A stretch of DNA of 19,221 bases from UBA11855 sp964591705 (lineage in GTDB: Archaea > Thermoproteota > Bathyarchaeia > Bathyarchaeales > Bathycorpusculaceae), in assembly GCA_964591705.1 (NCBI GenBank), contig CAZQCX010000032.1:1-19221 (forward strand), written 5' to 3'. Below are positions 1 to 7,446 of the stretch, one piece after another. Below the pieces are notes generated by a model. That model did not search any database, was not told the DNA's origin, and worked only from the letters and a program-made list of their open reading frames with translations. Made by a program: the position numbers and the translations under genes. How positions within the stretch are numbered: the first letter of the stretch is position 1; each line of letters begins with the position of its first letter.

Positions 1-686
1 TCTTTATCTTTCAATTCATATGTGACGGTGCCTGTGAAGCCTGTAGCTTTCTTGTTCCGCATCACTGCCATCCGCGTCCGCAACTCATAGCGACTCACGC
101 CCACGTTCTTTAACAGCCAGTCCTTATAGGCTATGTACTCTTCCTTGCTGAAGCGCCGTTCATCACTGAACTGGTTCCAGCACCGCATCAAGCTGCAAAA
201 CACTTTCACTGGGTCCGGGAACATCCAATGGTAACTGCTGTTAAGATTAGCCAAATACGTCGGCGTCATAAAATCCAACGTGAATCCGTCAACCGCCTGC
301 GCTTCTTTCTCCAAATCTGCGTAACTCTTGCAGTTTATGCTCATCGAAGCAATCTGAAAAGTGGTGTCATAAATCAACGCGCTGTTCTGTTTCTGAAAGA
401 AACTGAGCAGATACGTCGAATACTCGTCCTTCAAGAACCTGAAACCCACCTTGCAGGGAAACAATGGATCCAGAACATAACCGTCCGCCGTGCGATTTTT
501 GCTTTTGAACCGCAAGGGCGTCACACTGTAAGGCTTAGACACGTTCAACTCATGCAGCAAACCCGAAGCTGCAGGATCAACCCGTCGAATAAAATGCAAC
601 AGTAATCCCCGCGCCACATGACCCGTGAAAAACGGCAAAACAACAGGCTTCTCCGCATACATCTCCAACCCGATCTCAACAGGCAA
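1..686 (-). CDS. cas6: Cas6-family CRISPR pre-crRNA endoribonuclease, 3' end cut by window edge
   Basis: Translating the minus strand from TTG at 686 gives about 228 uninterrupted residues that run off base 1. Cas6 cleaves CRISPR precursor RNA within repeats to make guide crRNAs. Seen: an N-terminal beta strand followed by FFTGHVARGLLLHF (residues 19-32), the usual RAMP start; LHE with His45 and then Lys51, which align by eye with the catalytic His46 and Lys52 of Pyrococcus Cas6; and near the edge KATGFTGTVTYEL, the glycine-rich loop typical of Cas6 C-termini. Typical Cas6 length is 240-270 residues, so only a short tail is missing. An in-frame TGA lies just upstream of the TTG; ATG at 662 is an alternative start but would lose the first strand. 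A loose TATA-like GTTTTAACT lies near 757-768 on this strand. The start is 2 bases from the first ATG of the open frame containing the integrase remnant. No CRISPR repeats lie in the window. Confidence 0.88.
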   Translation of the reverse strand, partial: MPVEIGLEMYAEKPVVLPFFTGHVARGLLLHFIRRVDPAASGLLHELNVSKPYSVTPLRFKSKNRTADGYVLDPLFPCKVGFRFLKDEYSTYLLSFFQKQNSALIYDTTFQIASMSINCKSYADLEKEAQAVDGFTLDFMTPTYLANLNSSYHWMFPDPVKVFCSLMRCWNQFSDERRFSKEEYIAYKDWLLKNVGVSRYELRTRMAVMRNKKATGFTGTVTYELKDK

Positions 687-688
687 CC

Positions 689-1309
689 ATGTTCAACTCC
701 CACAGATGGGATTCACTCCAGACCGCAACCGCTAGTACATGTGGCCAAAATGAACAGTTAAAACTTTCCCAAAAGAAACCCAGAAGACAGCGCCTGAAGC
801 CTCTACCCACAATGGATAAACATAGACCACGAAAAAACATAATGACGCCTAGTCAACCCGAGAAAGAGCCCGGCCCAAGTATGTGGCAAGACACCGCAAC
901 ACCGACGGAAACCATAAACGCTTTGTCAAGAAAAAGCCCACACGTATTCACTGGCTCTCTTCGAGCAATGAAAACAAATTACGCAAAAACACAGAAACTC
1001 CTTGCACAGACATTACAGAACCCACGGCTCCAGAGGATAACTTCCCACCCCCTCAGACGCTGGAAAACCAAAATACCCTATCACCCAACCAAAGACCCAT
1101 ACTACGTACAACACTTTCTCGGACATAAATCGCTGAAATCAACCGAGATATACATAAACATCGAACACACCTTATTTGAAGCTGGCGCCAACGACCAATT
1201 CACAGTGCGAATCGCGGAAAAACCTGAAGAAGTCAAAGAACTACTCGAGGTAGGCTTCGAATATGTCTGCCAAAAAGATACGTTAATATTCCTGAGGAAA
1301 CGCAAATGA
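689..1309 (+). pseudogene. C-terminal remnant of an archaeal tyrosine recombinase (integrase)
   Basis: The open frame encodes 206 residues. From about residue 65 onward it matches the C-terminal half of archaeal tyrosine integrases. Catalytic motifs seen: His120-Pro-Leu-Arg123 (normally HTFRHW), LGH at 144-146 in HFLGHKSLKST, and the nucleophile Tyr155 in EIYINIE. NPRL (111-114) and the end FLRKRK are also typical of this family. The N-terminal DNA-binding domain and the first catalytic Arg (GxRxGE box) are absent. Residues 25-65 look like a scrambled version of that box, possibly through small indels, so this is called an inactive fragment. The true left limit is unclear; 689 is only the first ATG in frame. 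It points toward tRNA-His, which starts 46 bases after its stop. Certainty is high for the family and moderate for the pseudogene call. Confidence 0.8.
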
Positions 1310-1354
1310 TGGTAAAACTTAACATCGCCAGTTTCCGAAGACTTCCAAAAAGTG

Positions 1355-1427
1355 GCCGAGGTGAGGTAGCTTGGTAGCCTATAGGCCTGTGGAGCCTAGC
1401 GCCTGGGTTCAAATCCCAGCCCCGGCC
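1355..1427 (+). tRNA. tRNA-His, anticodon GTG
   Basis: The cloverleaf folds by hand. The acceptor GCCGAGG (1355-1361) pairs with CCCCGGC (1420-1426) except for an A-C mismatch at the fifth pair. The D-stem is AGGT/GCCT with GG in its loop. The anticodon stem TAGGC/GCCTA carries loop CTGTGGA, so the anticodon is GTG (1389-1391). The variable loop is 4 nt, and the T-arm is CTGGG-TTCAAAT-CCCAG. G at 1354 and C at 1427 fit the G-1:C73 pair that identifies histidine tRNA. A complete CCA is not encoded after C73, which is common in archaea. Confidence 0.93.
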
Positions 1428-1799
1428 CATCAATCCATCACACCCACCACCACGCCTCGTTCATCTAACGCAATGTTTAATTTCGGAATCGCCCGTATTC
1501 ATCTATCCCATCGACAAATCCACGCCGACGGACTCAACCGAGGAGCAAGACAAACAAACCTTGCACCAGTGACTGCGAGTTTACCCAAACGTGGGACACG
1601 GTGGGCGCGGGCACAAAATCCCACGCCGAGAGAGCTTGACTTAGAGGAGCGCACCGCTCTGCTGTGAAGTGAAGTGATAGGTTACGTGGGAAACAAAAGC
1701 GCCCGCGACACGTGAAAGAAAAAACCTCTGAGTCAACGAACTAAATTCTTAAGTAAACCCTCACAGTAGAAGTTACAAACCTGCCCGAGCTGAAACCAC
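1428..1799. other. Intergenic region between tRNA-His and tyrS with G+C-rich hairpins; possible unassigned RNA
   Basis: No convincing protein gene is seen. A TATA-like TTTAATTT sits at 1476-1483 (+). Downstream, base pairing can be drawn by hand. ACGTG 1589-1593 pairs with CACGT 1709-1713. CGCGGGC 1606-1612 pairs with GCCCGCG 1701-1707. GAGCG/CGCTC forms a hairpin at 1647-1659, and a competing local hairpin GGCGCGGG/CCCACGCC spans 1604-1627. An A-rich tract follows (about 1714-1728). This fits a structured transcript of roughly 200 nt, but it matches no RNase P, SRP or C/D-box consensus that I recognise. It could also hold the leader or promoter region of tyrS. Confidence 0.35.
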
Positions 1800-2876
1800 T
1801 TGGACATAGAACGGAAGATCGAGTTAATTTGTAAACCTCCAACAGAAGAAGTCCTCACGAAAGAAGAGTTGCGGCAACTTCTTGAAACTAACACTCGCCC
1901 AGGACACTACATAGGCTTCGAAATTTCTGGCATGCTACACCTAGGCAACTTCATCGTCTCAGGCTTCAAGATAAACGACCTCCTGGAAGCCGGAGTCAAA
2001 TGCAGAGTATTCCTTGCAGACTGGCACAGCTTCATAAACAACAAGTTCGCAGGAGACTGGGAAAAAATACTCGCAGCGACAAAATACTATGAAAAAGCCT
2101 TCAAGTTCTTCTGCCCCGGCGTTGAAGTCATAGTCGGCTCAGAGCTGTATCACAACAATGACGGATACTGGCGAAACCTATTGAAATTCTCAAAACACAT
2201 GACTCTCAGCAGAACCCTTCGCTGCATGACCATAATGGGCAGGAGCGAAAACGAAAAGCTCGATTTGTCCCAATACTTCTATCCGCCCCTGCAAGCGACG
2301 GACATACATGAAATCGGCGCTGACATCCCCCACGGGGGCATGGATCAGAGAAAAGCCCACATCCTGGCGCGAGAAATCTTCCCTAAGATGGGGTGGAAAA
2401 AACCTGTTGCAGTTCACCACCACGTCCTAACAGGCATAGCAGAACCAGTCAAACTCGAAACAGAAGACAAACTAGAGCAAGTTATCGCAAGCAAAATGAG
2501 CAAGTCCAAGCCATGGACAGCCATATTCGTTCATGACAAACCCGAAGAAATCAAAGCCAAACTCAAACGAGCCTGGTGCCCCGAAAAAACAACAGAAATG
2601 AACCCGATCCTAGACATAGCCAGACACGTCATCTTCCACGAAAACAAATCCTTCAGAATACACCGACCAAGCAAATTCGGCGGAGCAGTAGACTTTGAAA
2701 ACATTGAAGATTTAGAGAAAGCCTACGCTGAAGGCAAATTGCACCCAATGGATTTGAAAAACAGCGTCGCAGAAGAGTTAACACGCATACTGGAACCGAT
2801 TCGCCGATACTTTGAAGGAAACCAAGAAGCCGCAGCGTGTCTAGACATTGTCCGAAAAGCCAAAGTAACCAGGTAA
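1800..2876 (+). CDS. tyrS: Tyrosyl-tRNA synthetase (archaeal type)
   Basis: This class I synthetase charges tRNA-Tyr with tyrosine in the cytoplasm. The 358 residues are slightly longer than Methanocaldococcus TyrRS (306). Seen: the HIGH-type signature HLGN at 47-50 and KMSKS at 232-236. The tyrosine pocket is present as Tyr37, Tyr161, Gln165, Asp168 and Gln183, which match Tyr32, Tyr151, Gln155, Asp158 and Gln173 of the Methanocaldococcus enzyme by eye. The start is TTG: the reading MDIERKIELI is a normal N-terminus for the family, and the first in-frame ATG would remove the tyrosine site. No clear Shine-Dalgarno is seen; a weak TATA-like CTTAAGTAAA lies near 1748-1757. The TOPRIM gene follows after 7 bases, so the two are probably co-transcribed. 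Confidence 0.96.
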   Translation: MDIERKIELICKPPTEEVLTKEELRQLLETNTRPGHYIGFEISGMLHLGNFIVSGFKINDLLEAGVKCRVFLADWHSFINNKFAGDWEKILAATKYYEKAFKFFCPGVEVIVGSELYHNNDGYWRNLLKFSKHMTLSRTLRCMTIMGRSENEKLDLSQYFYPPLQATDIHEIGADIPHGGMDQRKAHILAREIFPKMGWKKPVAVHHHVLTGIAEPVKLETEDKLEQVIASKMSKSKPWTAIFVHDKPEEIKAKLKRAWCPEKTTEMNPILDIARHVIFHENKSFRIHRPSKFGGAVDFENIEDLEKAYAEGKLHPMDLKNSVAEELTRILEPIRRYFEGNQEAAACLDIVRKAKVTR

Positions 2877-2883
2877 TACTTCC

Positions 2884-3336
2884 TTGCTCAACCGACTGAA
2901 AGAAAAAGAAGAAAAACTCAGGACCACACTAACTCTCCTGACCGAAGAATCCGCCCAAGGAACAATAATCCTGGTCGAAGGAAAAAAAGACGTTGAAACC
3001 CTTCGCGACCTAGGCATAAAAGGACCGATAATGTGCGCCAAAGCAGGCGGCAAATCGCTACTAGAGGTTGTTTCCGAAATACAGAAAGCAAAACCCACTG
3101 AAATAATTCTCCTCATGGATTTTGACAGGCGAGGAAAACAAATCACAAACCGCATAAGACACAATTTAGAGAGGGCAAAGATCAAAGTACGCTTGGATTT
3201 CTGGCTTGCAATCTTGACCTTAGCAGGCAAAGATGCACAGTGCATCGAAGGGCTCAAGAGCTACCTCGACAAACTACACACCAAGACAGAAACCAAGGTT
3301 TCCCCACAATTTCAATACCCAAACAGCAGAAAATAG
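2884..3336 (+). CDS. Small TOPRIM-domain protein (UPF0292 / RNase M5-like)
   Basis: This is a 150-residue protein made almost entirely of one TOPRIM nucleotidyl-transfer or nuclease fold. Seen: the catalytic-type Glu32 in LVEGKKDV (30-37) and the acidic DxD of MDFDRRG with Asp79 and Asp81, followed by a helix. A charged coiled segment (residues 1-20) precedes the domain. The last 20 residues are polar and probably disordered. Archaeal members are annotated as UPF0292 or M5-like; their exact substrate is unknown, so RNA processing is only an inference. The start is TTG, 7 bases after the tyrS stop, with no strong ribosome site. A small TOPRIM gene beside dnaG, which carries its own TOPRIM domain, is a recurring archaeal arrangement as I recall it. 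Confidence 0.85.
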   Translation: MLNRLKEKEEKLRTTLTLLTEESAQGTIILVEGKKDVETLRDLGIKGPIMCAKAGGKSLLEVVSEIQKAKPTEIILLMDFDRRGKQITNRIRHNLERAKIKVRLDFWLAILTLAGKDAQCIEGLKSYLDKLHTKTETKVSPQFQYPNSRK

Positions 3337-3447
3337 AAACAGCACCGTGACGCCAGAACCAAAGAAAGCGAAAAAGGCGGCAAGCCTTAATAGACAGATT
3401 GAAGCTTCATAAACATAAAATAAAGTGAAAGACAATAATCTCATCAG

Positions 3448-4662
3448 TTGCAAGACGAATCCTGCAACAATGTGATTAAACTAACTCACAACTCACTAAA
3501 CAGGAGGTGCACATTCACGGGACTATCCCAAACATATACGATAAAGTACGTTGTACACGCAAAGTTCGAAATCGAAGGTGTCGTTGAAAAACCCGATGTT
3601 ATAGGCGCAGTTTTCGGACAAACCGAAGGTCTCTTCGGTCCAGAACTTGACCTCAGAGAACTCCAAAAAACCGGACGAATAGGCAGAATAGAAATAGACC
3701 TACACTCGAAAAACGATCGCACTTCTGGAACAATAACGATCCCAACAAGCCTTGACCGCGTAAGCACAGCACTAATAGCAGCCAGCATAGAAAGCATCAA
3801 CCGCGTCGGTCCATGCTCAGCCAAAGTAACGCTCGAAAAGGTAGAAGACATTCGAGAAGCACGACGAAAAATCATCATCGACCGAGCAAAGGAGATCCTG
3901 CACAAATGGAACATAGAGTCCATGCCAACAGTCGACGAAGTTTACAAACAAATCTCTGAAACCATGAAACTCGGAAAAGTAGAAAAATACGGAGCAGAAG
4001 ATCTACCAGCTGGACCAGGACTAAACGAAGCGAAAGAAATAATTCTGGTGGAAGGCCGCGCAGACATCATAAACCTCATGAGATGCGGGATTACAAATAC
4101 TGTCGCCCTAGAAGGCGCCAAAATACCCGAATCGATAAAGAAACTGACCAGGGAAAAAGAAGCAACCGCATTGCTTGACGGCGATCGGGGAGGCGATCTC
4201 ATACTCAAAGAACTGCTACAGGTGACTACCATTAAACACGTTGCCAGAGCACCACGAGGAAAAGAAATCGAAGAATGCAGCTGCAAGGAAATCACAGACG
4301 CACTGGCCGCAAAAGTACCAGTTACAGACCTTAACAAACCACCTAAACGCGAGAAACCAAAAGTTGAACTCCCAGAAGCCCTAAGCAAAACAGCAAGAGA
4401 ATTACTAGGAACCTTGGAAGCCGTGTTATTCAACGAAAAACTCGAACAGATAGAGCGCCTACCAGTAAGCCAACTAGCAGATAAACTACAGCAAACAAGC
4501 GGAGTGAACTCTGTGATATTCGACGGCATAATAACCCAAAGAATCGTTGACATCTGCAGCCAGAAGAACATAAAGACCATAATAGCCTCACGAGTCTCAG
4601 AAACAGTGAAACCTGCGCTCAACGTTGAACTAATCACATTCCAAAACGTCATACAAACATAG
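3448..4662 (+). CDS. dnaG: Archaeal DnaG-type primase / exosome-associated protein
   Basis: Archaeal DnaG makes RNA primers in vitro and is a stable partner of the RNA-degrading exosome. In the 404-residue reading the conserved N-terminal domain begins near residue 31 (TIKYVVHAKFEIEGVVEKPD) and includes FGQTEGLFG. The TOPRIM core has Glu202 in LVEGRADI and DGDRGGD (244-250) with Asp244, Asp246 and Asp250. The C-terminal third is the usual helical region. The start is doubtful. TTG at 3448 and GTG at 3472 are the only standard in-frame starts before the conserved part. A perfect AGGAGGTG lies inside the frame at 3502-3509, where the family normally begins, but no standard start codon follows it in frame. 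A TATA-like ATAAAATAAA near 3415-3424 would suit a leaderless TTG at 3448. Confidence 0.94.
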   Translation: MQDESCNNVIKLTHNSLNRRCTFTGLSQTYTIKYVVHAKFEIEGVVEKPDVIGAVFGQTEGLFGPELDLRELQKTGRIGRIEIDLHSKNDRTSGTITIPTSLDRVSTALIAASIESINRVGPCSAKVTLEKVEDIREARRKIIIDRAKEILHKWNIESMPTVDEVYKQISETMKLGKVEKYGAEDLPAGPGLNEAKEIILVEGRADIINLMRCGITNTVALEGAKIPESIKKLTREKEATALLDGDRGGDLILKELLQVTTIKHVARAPRGKEIEECSCKEITDALAAKVPVTDLNKPPKREKPKVELPEALSKTARELLGTLEAVLFNEKLEQIERLPVSQLADKLQQTSGVNSVIFDGIITQRIVDICSQKNIKTIIASRVSETVKPALNVELITFQNVIQT

Positions 4663-5005
4663 TCGATGACGCCCTGCAGAAACCTCACTTCCATGTACTA
4701 ACGAAAAAGAACCATAGGACACCGAACCCACCCTTCGAAGGCACCCATCAATCACAACTTCGAACCCTCGAAGCAGAAAAAACAATCATCAGCTATTGCA
4801 ACCTAACCCCCACATTTCCACACTCAGCAACCACACGTGACGACTTGCAAATTTTCAACTTTCACCCCAAGAAAACATTCCCCATTTTTCAGCACCACAA
4901 CTGAGGGAACACAACGCTGTCTCCAATTAAGACATGCACAAGACTATGAAGGTCTGGTAACTCGACCGAATTCTACTCTTGCGACATATATCCAAGAAAG
5001 GCTTT
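4663..5005. other. Convergent intergenic gap between dnaG and the AOR gene
   Basis: This is about 340 bases between two convergent genes. Short T-rich tracts on the plus strand (near 4848-4853 and 4882-4887) could stop dnaG transcription in archaeal fashion. The open frame starting at 4837 has an unremarkable low-complexity translation and runs into the AOR coding region on the opposite strand, so it is not called. No RNA gene, repeat array or promoter was found. Confidence 0.4.
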
Positions 5006-7129
5006 TCAGCCACTCTTTTTCAGAAGCTCAACCACTAGTGAAAAATCAATACCCAACTCTCGAACTTTCTCCAAGGTTGGTAGGCCGCCTGACGTCCAAC
5101 CCCTCCTCCTATAAACAGCATCCTTGAGTCTTTCATATTCCTGTTCCCGAAACTCCCTCAACAAAGCAACTTTCTTCTCAGTGGACAAACCTTCAGGATT
5201 GACACCGACTTTTTCCCGCAGCTGCTTGTCGTATCTGTCTCGCCGACTTTCATATTCTTCACATGAGACGGGCCCCATGGCGCGATATGGCAAAGTGTCG
5301 TGCTCTCGCTTTCCATAGCCCAATCGCAGATTGAAGACCCTTTGAAAATTGTAGACTCTCTCGCTCATGACAATTGCATCCTCCACAGTGATCCGTCTTC
5401 CTGTAACTGCGTAGAAGAAATTCAAGTAGTTCTCAACATGCGCCATGAACTTCGCAGGTTCCTTCGTCTGCCTGTTTCCCTCAGGCATAACGTCATTCCA
5501 AGGCAGCTTGCACAGCCCATTCAGTCCAAACCAAGTGCGCCACATTGGAAACCAGTGCAAGCTTTCCGCCTTCTGCTCGAAACTAGGCATCAAATTGTGC
5601 ACCATGTCAAGGAAAATCAGCCATGCCTCATCGTGCTGAGCCCCCTTGAGTGTCAAACCGTACCCGCCCTGCTGAGCTAAAGACTCCTTTGTCACATACT
5701 CCGAAAACTCTAATCCCTTTGATTCCATACCAATATCTCTGAGAAGCCCTACATCTAACCCATAGTCTTCCGAGAACACTCTCTTCAATTGACGTATCCC
5801 TTGACCCACCAACACCCCGAATCCTTCGCCTCTCGCCATTTGATGCACAAGCTCAAGCGCCGCTTCCTTGTTTCCAAATTTCAAGTTCAATCCCCCTGTC
5901 ATGGCTGAGTTAAGCAGACCAAGTTCAAAGCATTCCATCACAAACGCAATCGCGGTACCCACGCTAATCGTGTCCAACCCATACAAGTCGCAATAATGGT
6001 TCATTTCTATGACATATTCTGCATCGAAAATACCACAATTGCTTCCAACCCCGGCTATAGTCTCGTATTCCGGCCCAGTCACATCAACAAACTGACCTTC
6101 ATAGGGTCCTGTTCCAAGCTCGAAATTACGAACCACATGCGAACAAGCCAGAGAACACCCCATCCAGCAACCGTCGAATCCAACGTGGAATTTCTTGCGG
6201 TAGACTTCCCTGCCCAGTTCTTCCGCCTCCACGTGGCTCCCAAACCTGAAGTTATTAACAGGCAGCAGATCGAAGTTGTTCATTATAGGCACAAGATGCG
6301 TCGTTCCAACTATTGACATCTCGTTCTGCTTCGGATCCAGAGCCCTCAGCTCCTTGTTGTACGCGGAGCCTACTTGCTTGACCAATTCCCCGTCAAAGGG
6401 ACCATTCGTCTCAACCGATATTGTCCCAGAATACTTCACAGCTACTGCTTTTACTTTCTTGTTGCGAAGAACCGTTCCAATTCCGCCTCTCCCTGCTTGT
6501 TTGAACCGGTGAACTTTTCTCGCAATATCGTACCACGAAACATTCAGGCACCCCATTCGCGTGTGCTCAGCGCCTGGACCGGACGCTACCACGGACACTG
6601 ACCACGGTCTGCCACCATCAAACTTGTTCGCAACCGCGTTCGTAACAAGGTGCGTCTCCGAGGGCAAATCCTGAGCGCTTTCGATTACAACTCTGCCCAA
6701 ATCACCATCTATGAGTATGATGACCTCTGAAGCAGCCTTCCCTTGTATCTCAACGGCGTCCCAACCAGCAAATTTGAGATAAGGACCAAAAAAGCCCCCA
6801 ACGTTGGAATCCACAACAGAACCAGTTAGAGGCGAAATAGAAACAGCAATCATTTTCCCCCCTCCAGGGTATACTGGAAAACCACCAAGCGGACCAGAAG
6901 CTAAACAAACCTCGTTTTCAGGACTGTCCCACGCCACAACTCGGTCCCTCGGAAGAGCGTTCCAAAGCAACCACAGGTCAAACCCACGCCCACCAGTGAA
7001 GATCGCCTTCATTTCATCAGACACGGATTTGCTTGAAACCGTCAAGTCTGAAAGGTTAATGTACAGTGTCCGATTAGCGTAACCTCTTACCAACTTCTTG
7101 AGATCATAGTCAAATTGCGCTAAGATCAC
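5006..7129 (-). CDS. Aldehyde ferredoxin oxidoreductase family protein (tungsten-pterin enzyme)
   Basis: AOR-family enzymes use a tungsten bis-pterin and a [4Fe-4S] cluster to oxidise aldehydes (or, in BamB relatives, to act on aromatic acyl-CoA) with ferredoxin. At 707 residues it is longer than classical AOR (about 605) and nearer YdhV/BamB-sized members. Seen: the N-terminal GGRGFDLWLLWN pterin region; cluster cysteines 321, 325 and 329 (C-x3-C-x3-C rather than the usual C-x2-C-x3-C) and Cys540; the first pterin motif DLYGLD (381-386); and a C-terminal FNLRLGYGKREHDTLP. The second motif reads GLNGLC (535-540), with Gly in place of the usual Asp. GTG at 7129 is chosen because AGGGTGA sits 4 bases upstream and a promoter lies just before; the frame is open to 7231 but that extension is unlike the family. 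The substrate cannot be told. Confidence 0.9.
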   Translation of the reverse strand: MILAQFDYDLKKLVRGYANRTLYINLSDLTVSSKSVSDEMKAIFTGGRGFDLWLLWNALPRDRVVAWDSPENEVCLASGPLGGFPVYPGGGKMIAVSISPLTGSVVDSNVGGFFGPYLKFAGWDAVEIQGKAASEVIILIDGDLGRVVIESAQDLPSETHLVTNAVANKFDGGRPWSVSVVASGPGAEHTRMGCLNVSWYDIARKVHRFKQAGRGGIGTVLRNKKVKAVAVKYSGTISVETNGPFDGELVKQVGSAYNKELRALDPKQNEMSIVGTTHLVPIMNNFDLLPVNNFRFGSHVEAEELGREVYRKKFHVGFDGCWMGCSLACSHVVRNFELGTGPYEGQFVDVTGPEYETIAGVGSNCGIFDAEYVIEMNHYCDLYGLDTISVGTAIAFVMECFELGLLNSAMTGGLNLKFGNKEAALELVHQMARGEGFGVLVGQGIRQLKRVFSEDYGLDVGLLRDIGMESKGLEFSEYVTKESLAQQGGYGLTLKGAQHDEAWLIFLDMVHNLMPSFEQKAESLHWFPMWRTWFGLNGLCKLPWNDVMPEGNRQTKEPAKFMAHVENYLNFFYAVTGRRITVEDAIVMSERVYNFQRVFNLRLGYGKREHDTLPYRAMGPVSCEEYESRRDRYDKQLREKVGVNPEGLSTEKKVALLREFREQEYERLKDAVYRRRGWTSGGLPTLEKVRELGIDFSLVVELLKKSG

Positions 7130-7133
7130 ATTT

Positions 7134-7188
7134 TCACCCTTAAGCCTGATTTTTACTGAAGGCGAGTCCAATCTAAATAGATCTTTCG
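7134..7188 (-). promoter_or_regulatory. Promoter and ribosome binding site of the AOR gene
   Basis: Reading on the minus strand, CGAAAGAT (BRE-like, 7181-7188) is followed at once by the TATA-like CTATTTAGAT (7171-7180). This predicts a transcription start near 7149 and a 20-base leader containing AGGGTGA (7134-7140), 4 bases before the GTG. The spacing supports the start at 7129 and argues against the longer frame. Confidence 0.5.
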
Positions 7189-7446
7189 CTTCCAACCAAA
7201 AAAACGGAAAGGAGAACCGCAAAGCTCGCACCTGACCAATAAAAGTAAAATACCAACAAAAGGCTGCTCAGCCAAGGTTAAATCGATGGCGCTCTCCAAG
7301 CTGCACGCATGAGTCTGACTACACATCCAAGTTTTGCCAACACAACCAAACCAGAAAAAGACCAATTAAGCAACTACTGGCACCAAGCTTGTTCAGCATG
7401 CAAAGCTAATTATGAACCCAATTGCTATAATGCCTTGGCGCAATAA

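Noticed and set aside
228..605. Plus-strand open frame of 125 residues
   Set aside because: It is the antisense shadow of cas6, which has clear family motifs on the minus strand.
1671..1740. Possible C/D-box RNA (GTGATAG then CTGA)
   Set aside because: Box C matches the RTGATGA consensus poorly, and the inner D' and C' boxes are not convincing.
689..1800. CRISPR repeats near cas6
   Set aside because: No regularly spaced repeated words of 24 bases or more were seen here or anywhere in the window.
4837..5127. Plus-strand open frame of 96 residues between dnaG and the AOR gene
   Set aside because: It overlaps the AOR 3' end on the other strand, has no promoter or ribosome site, and shows no family features.
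7130..7231. N-terminal extension of the AOR protein
   Set aside because: The extension is unlike the family, and the promoter plus ribosome site place the start at GTG 7129.
7153..7365. Minus-strand open frame of 70 residues upstream of the AOR gene
   Set aside because: It overlaps the AOR promoter and the long false extension of that gene; its composition is unusual (rich in Cys, Trp and Phe) and no ribosome site is present.
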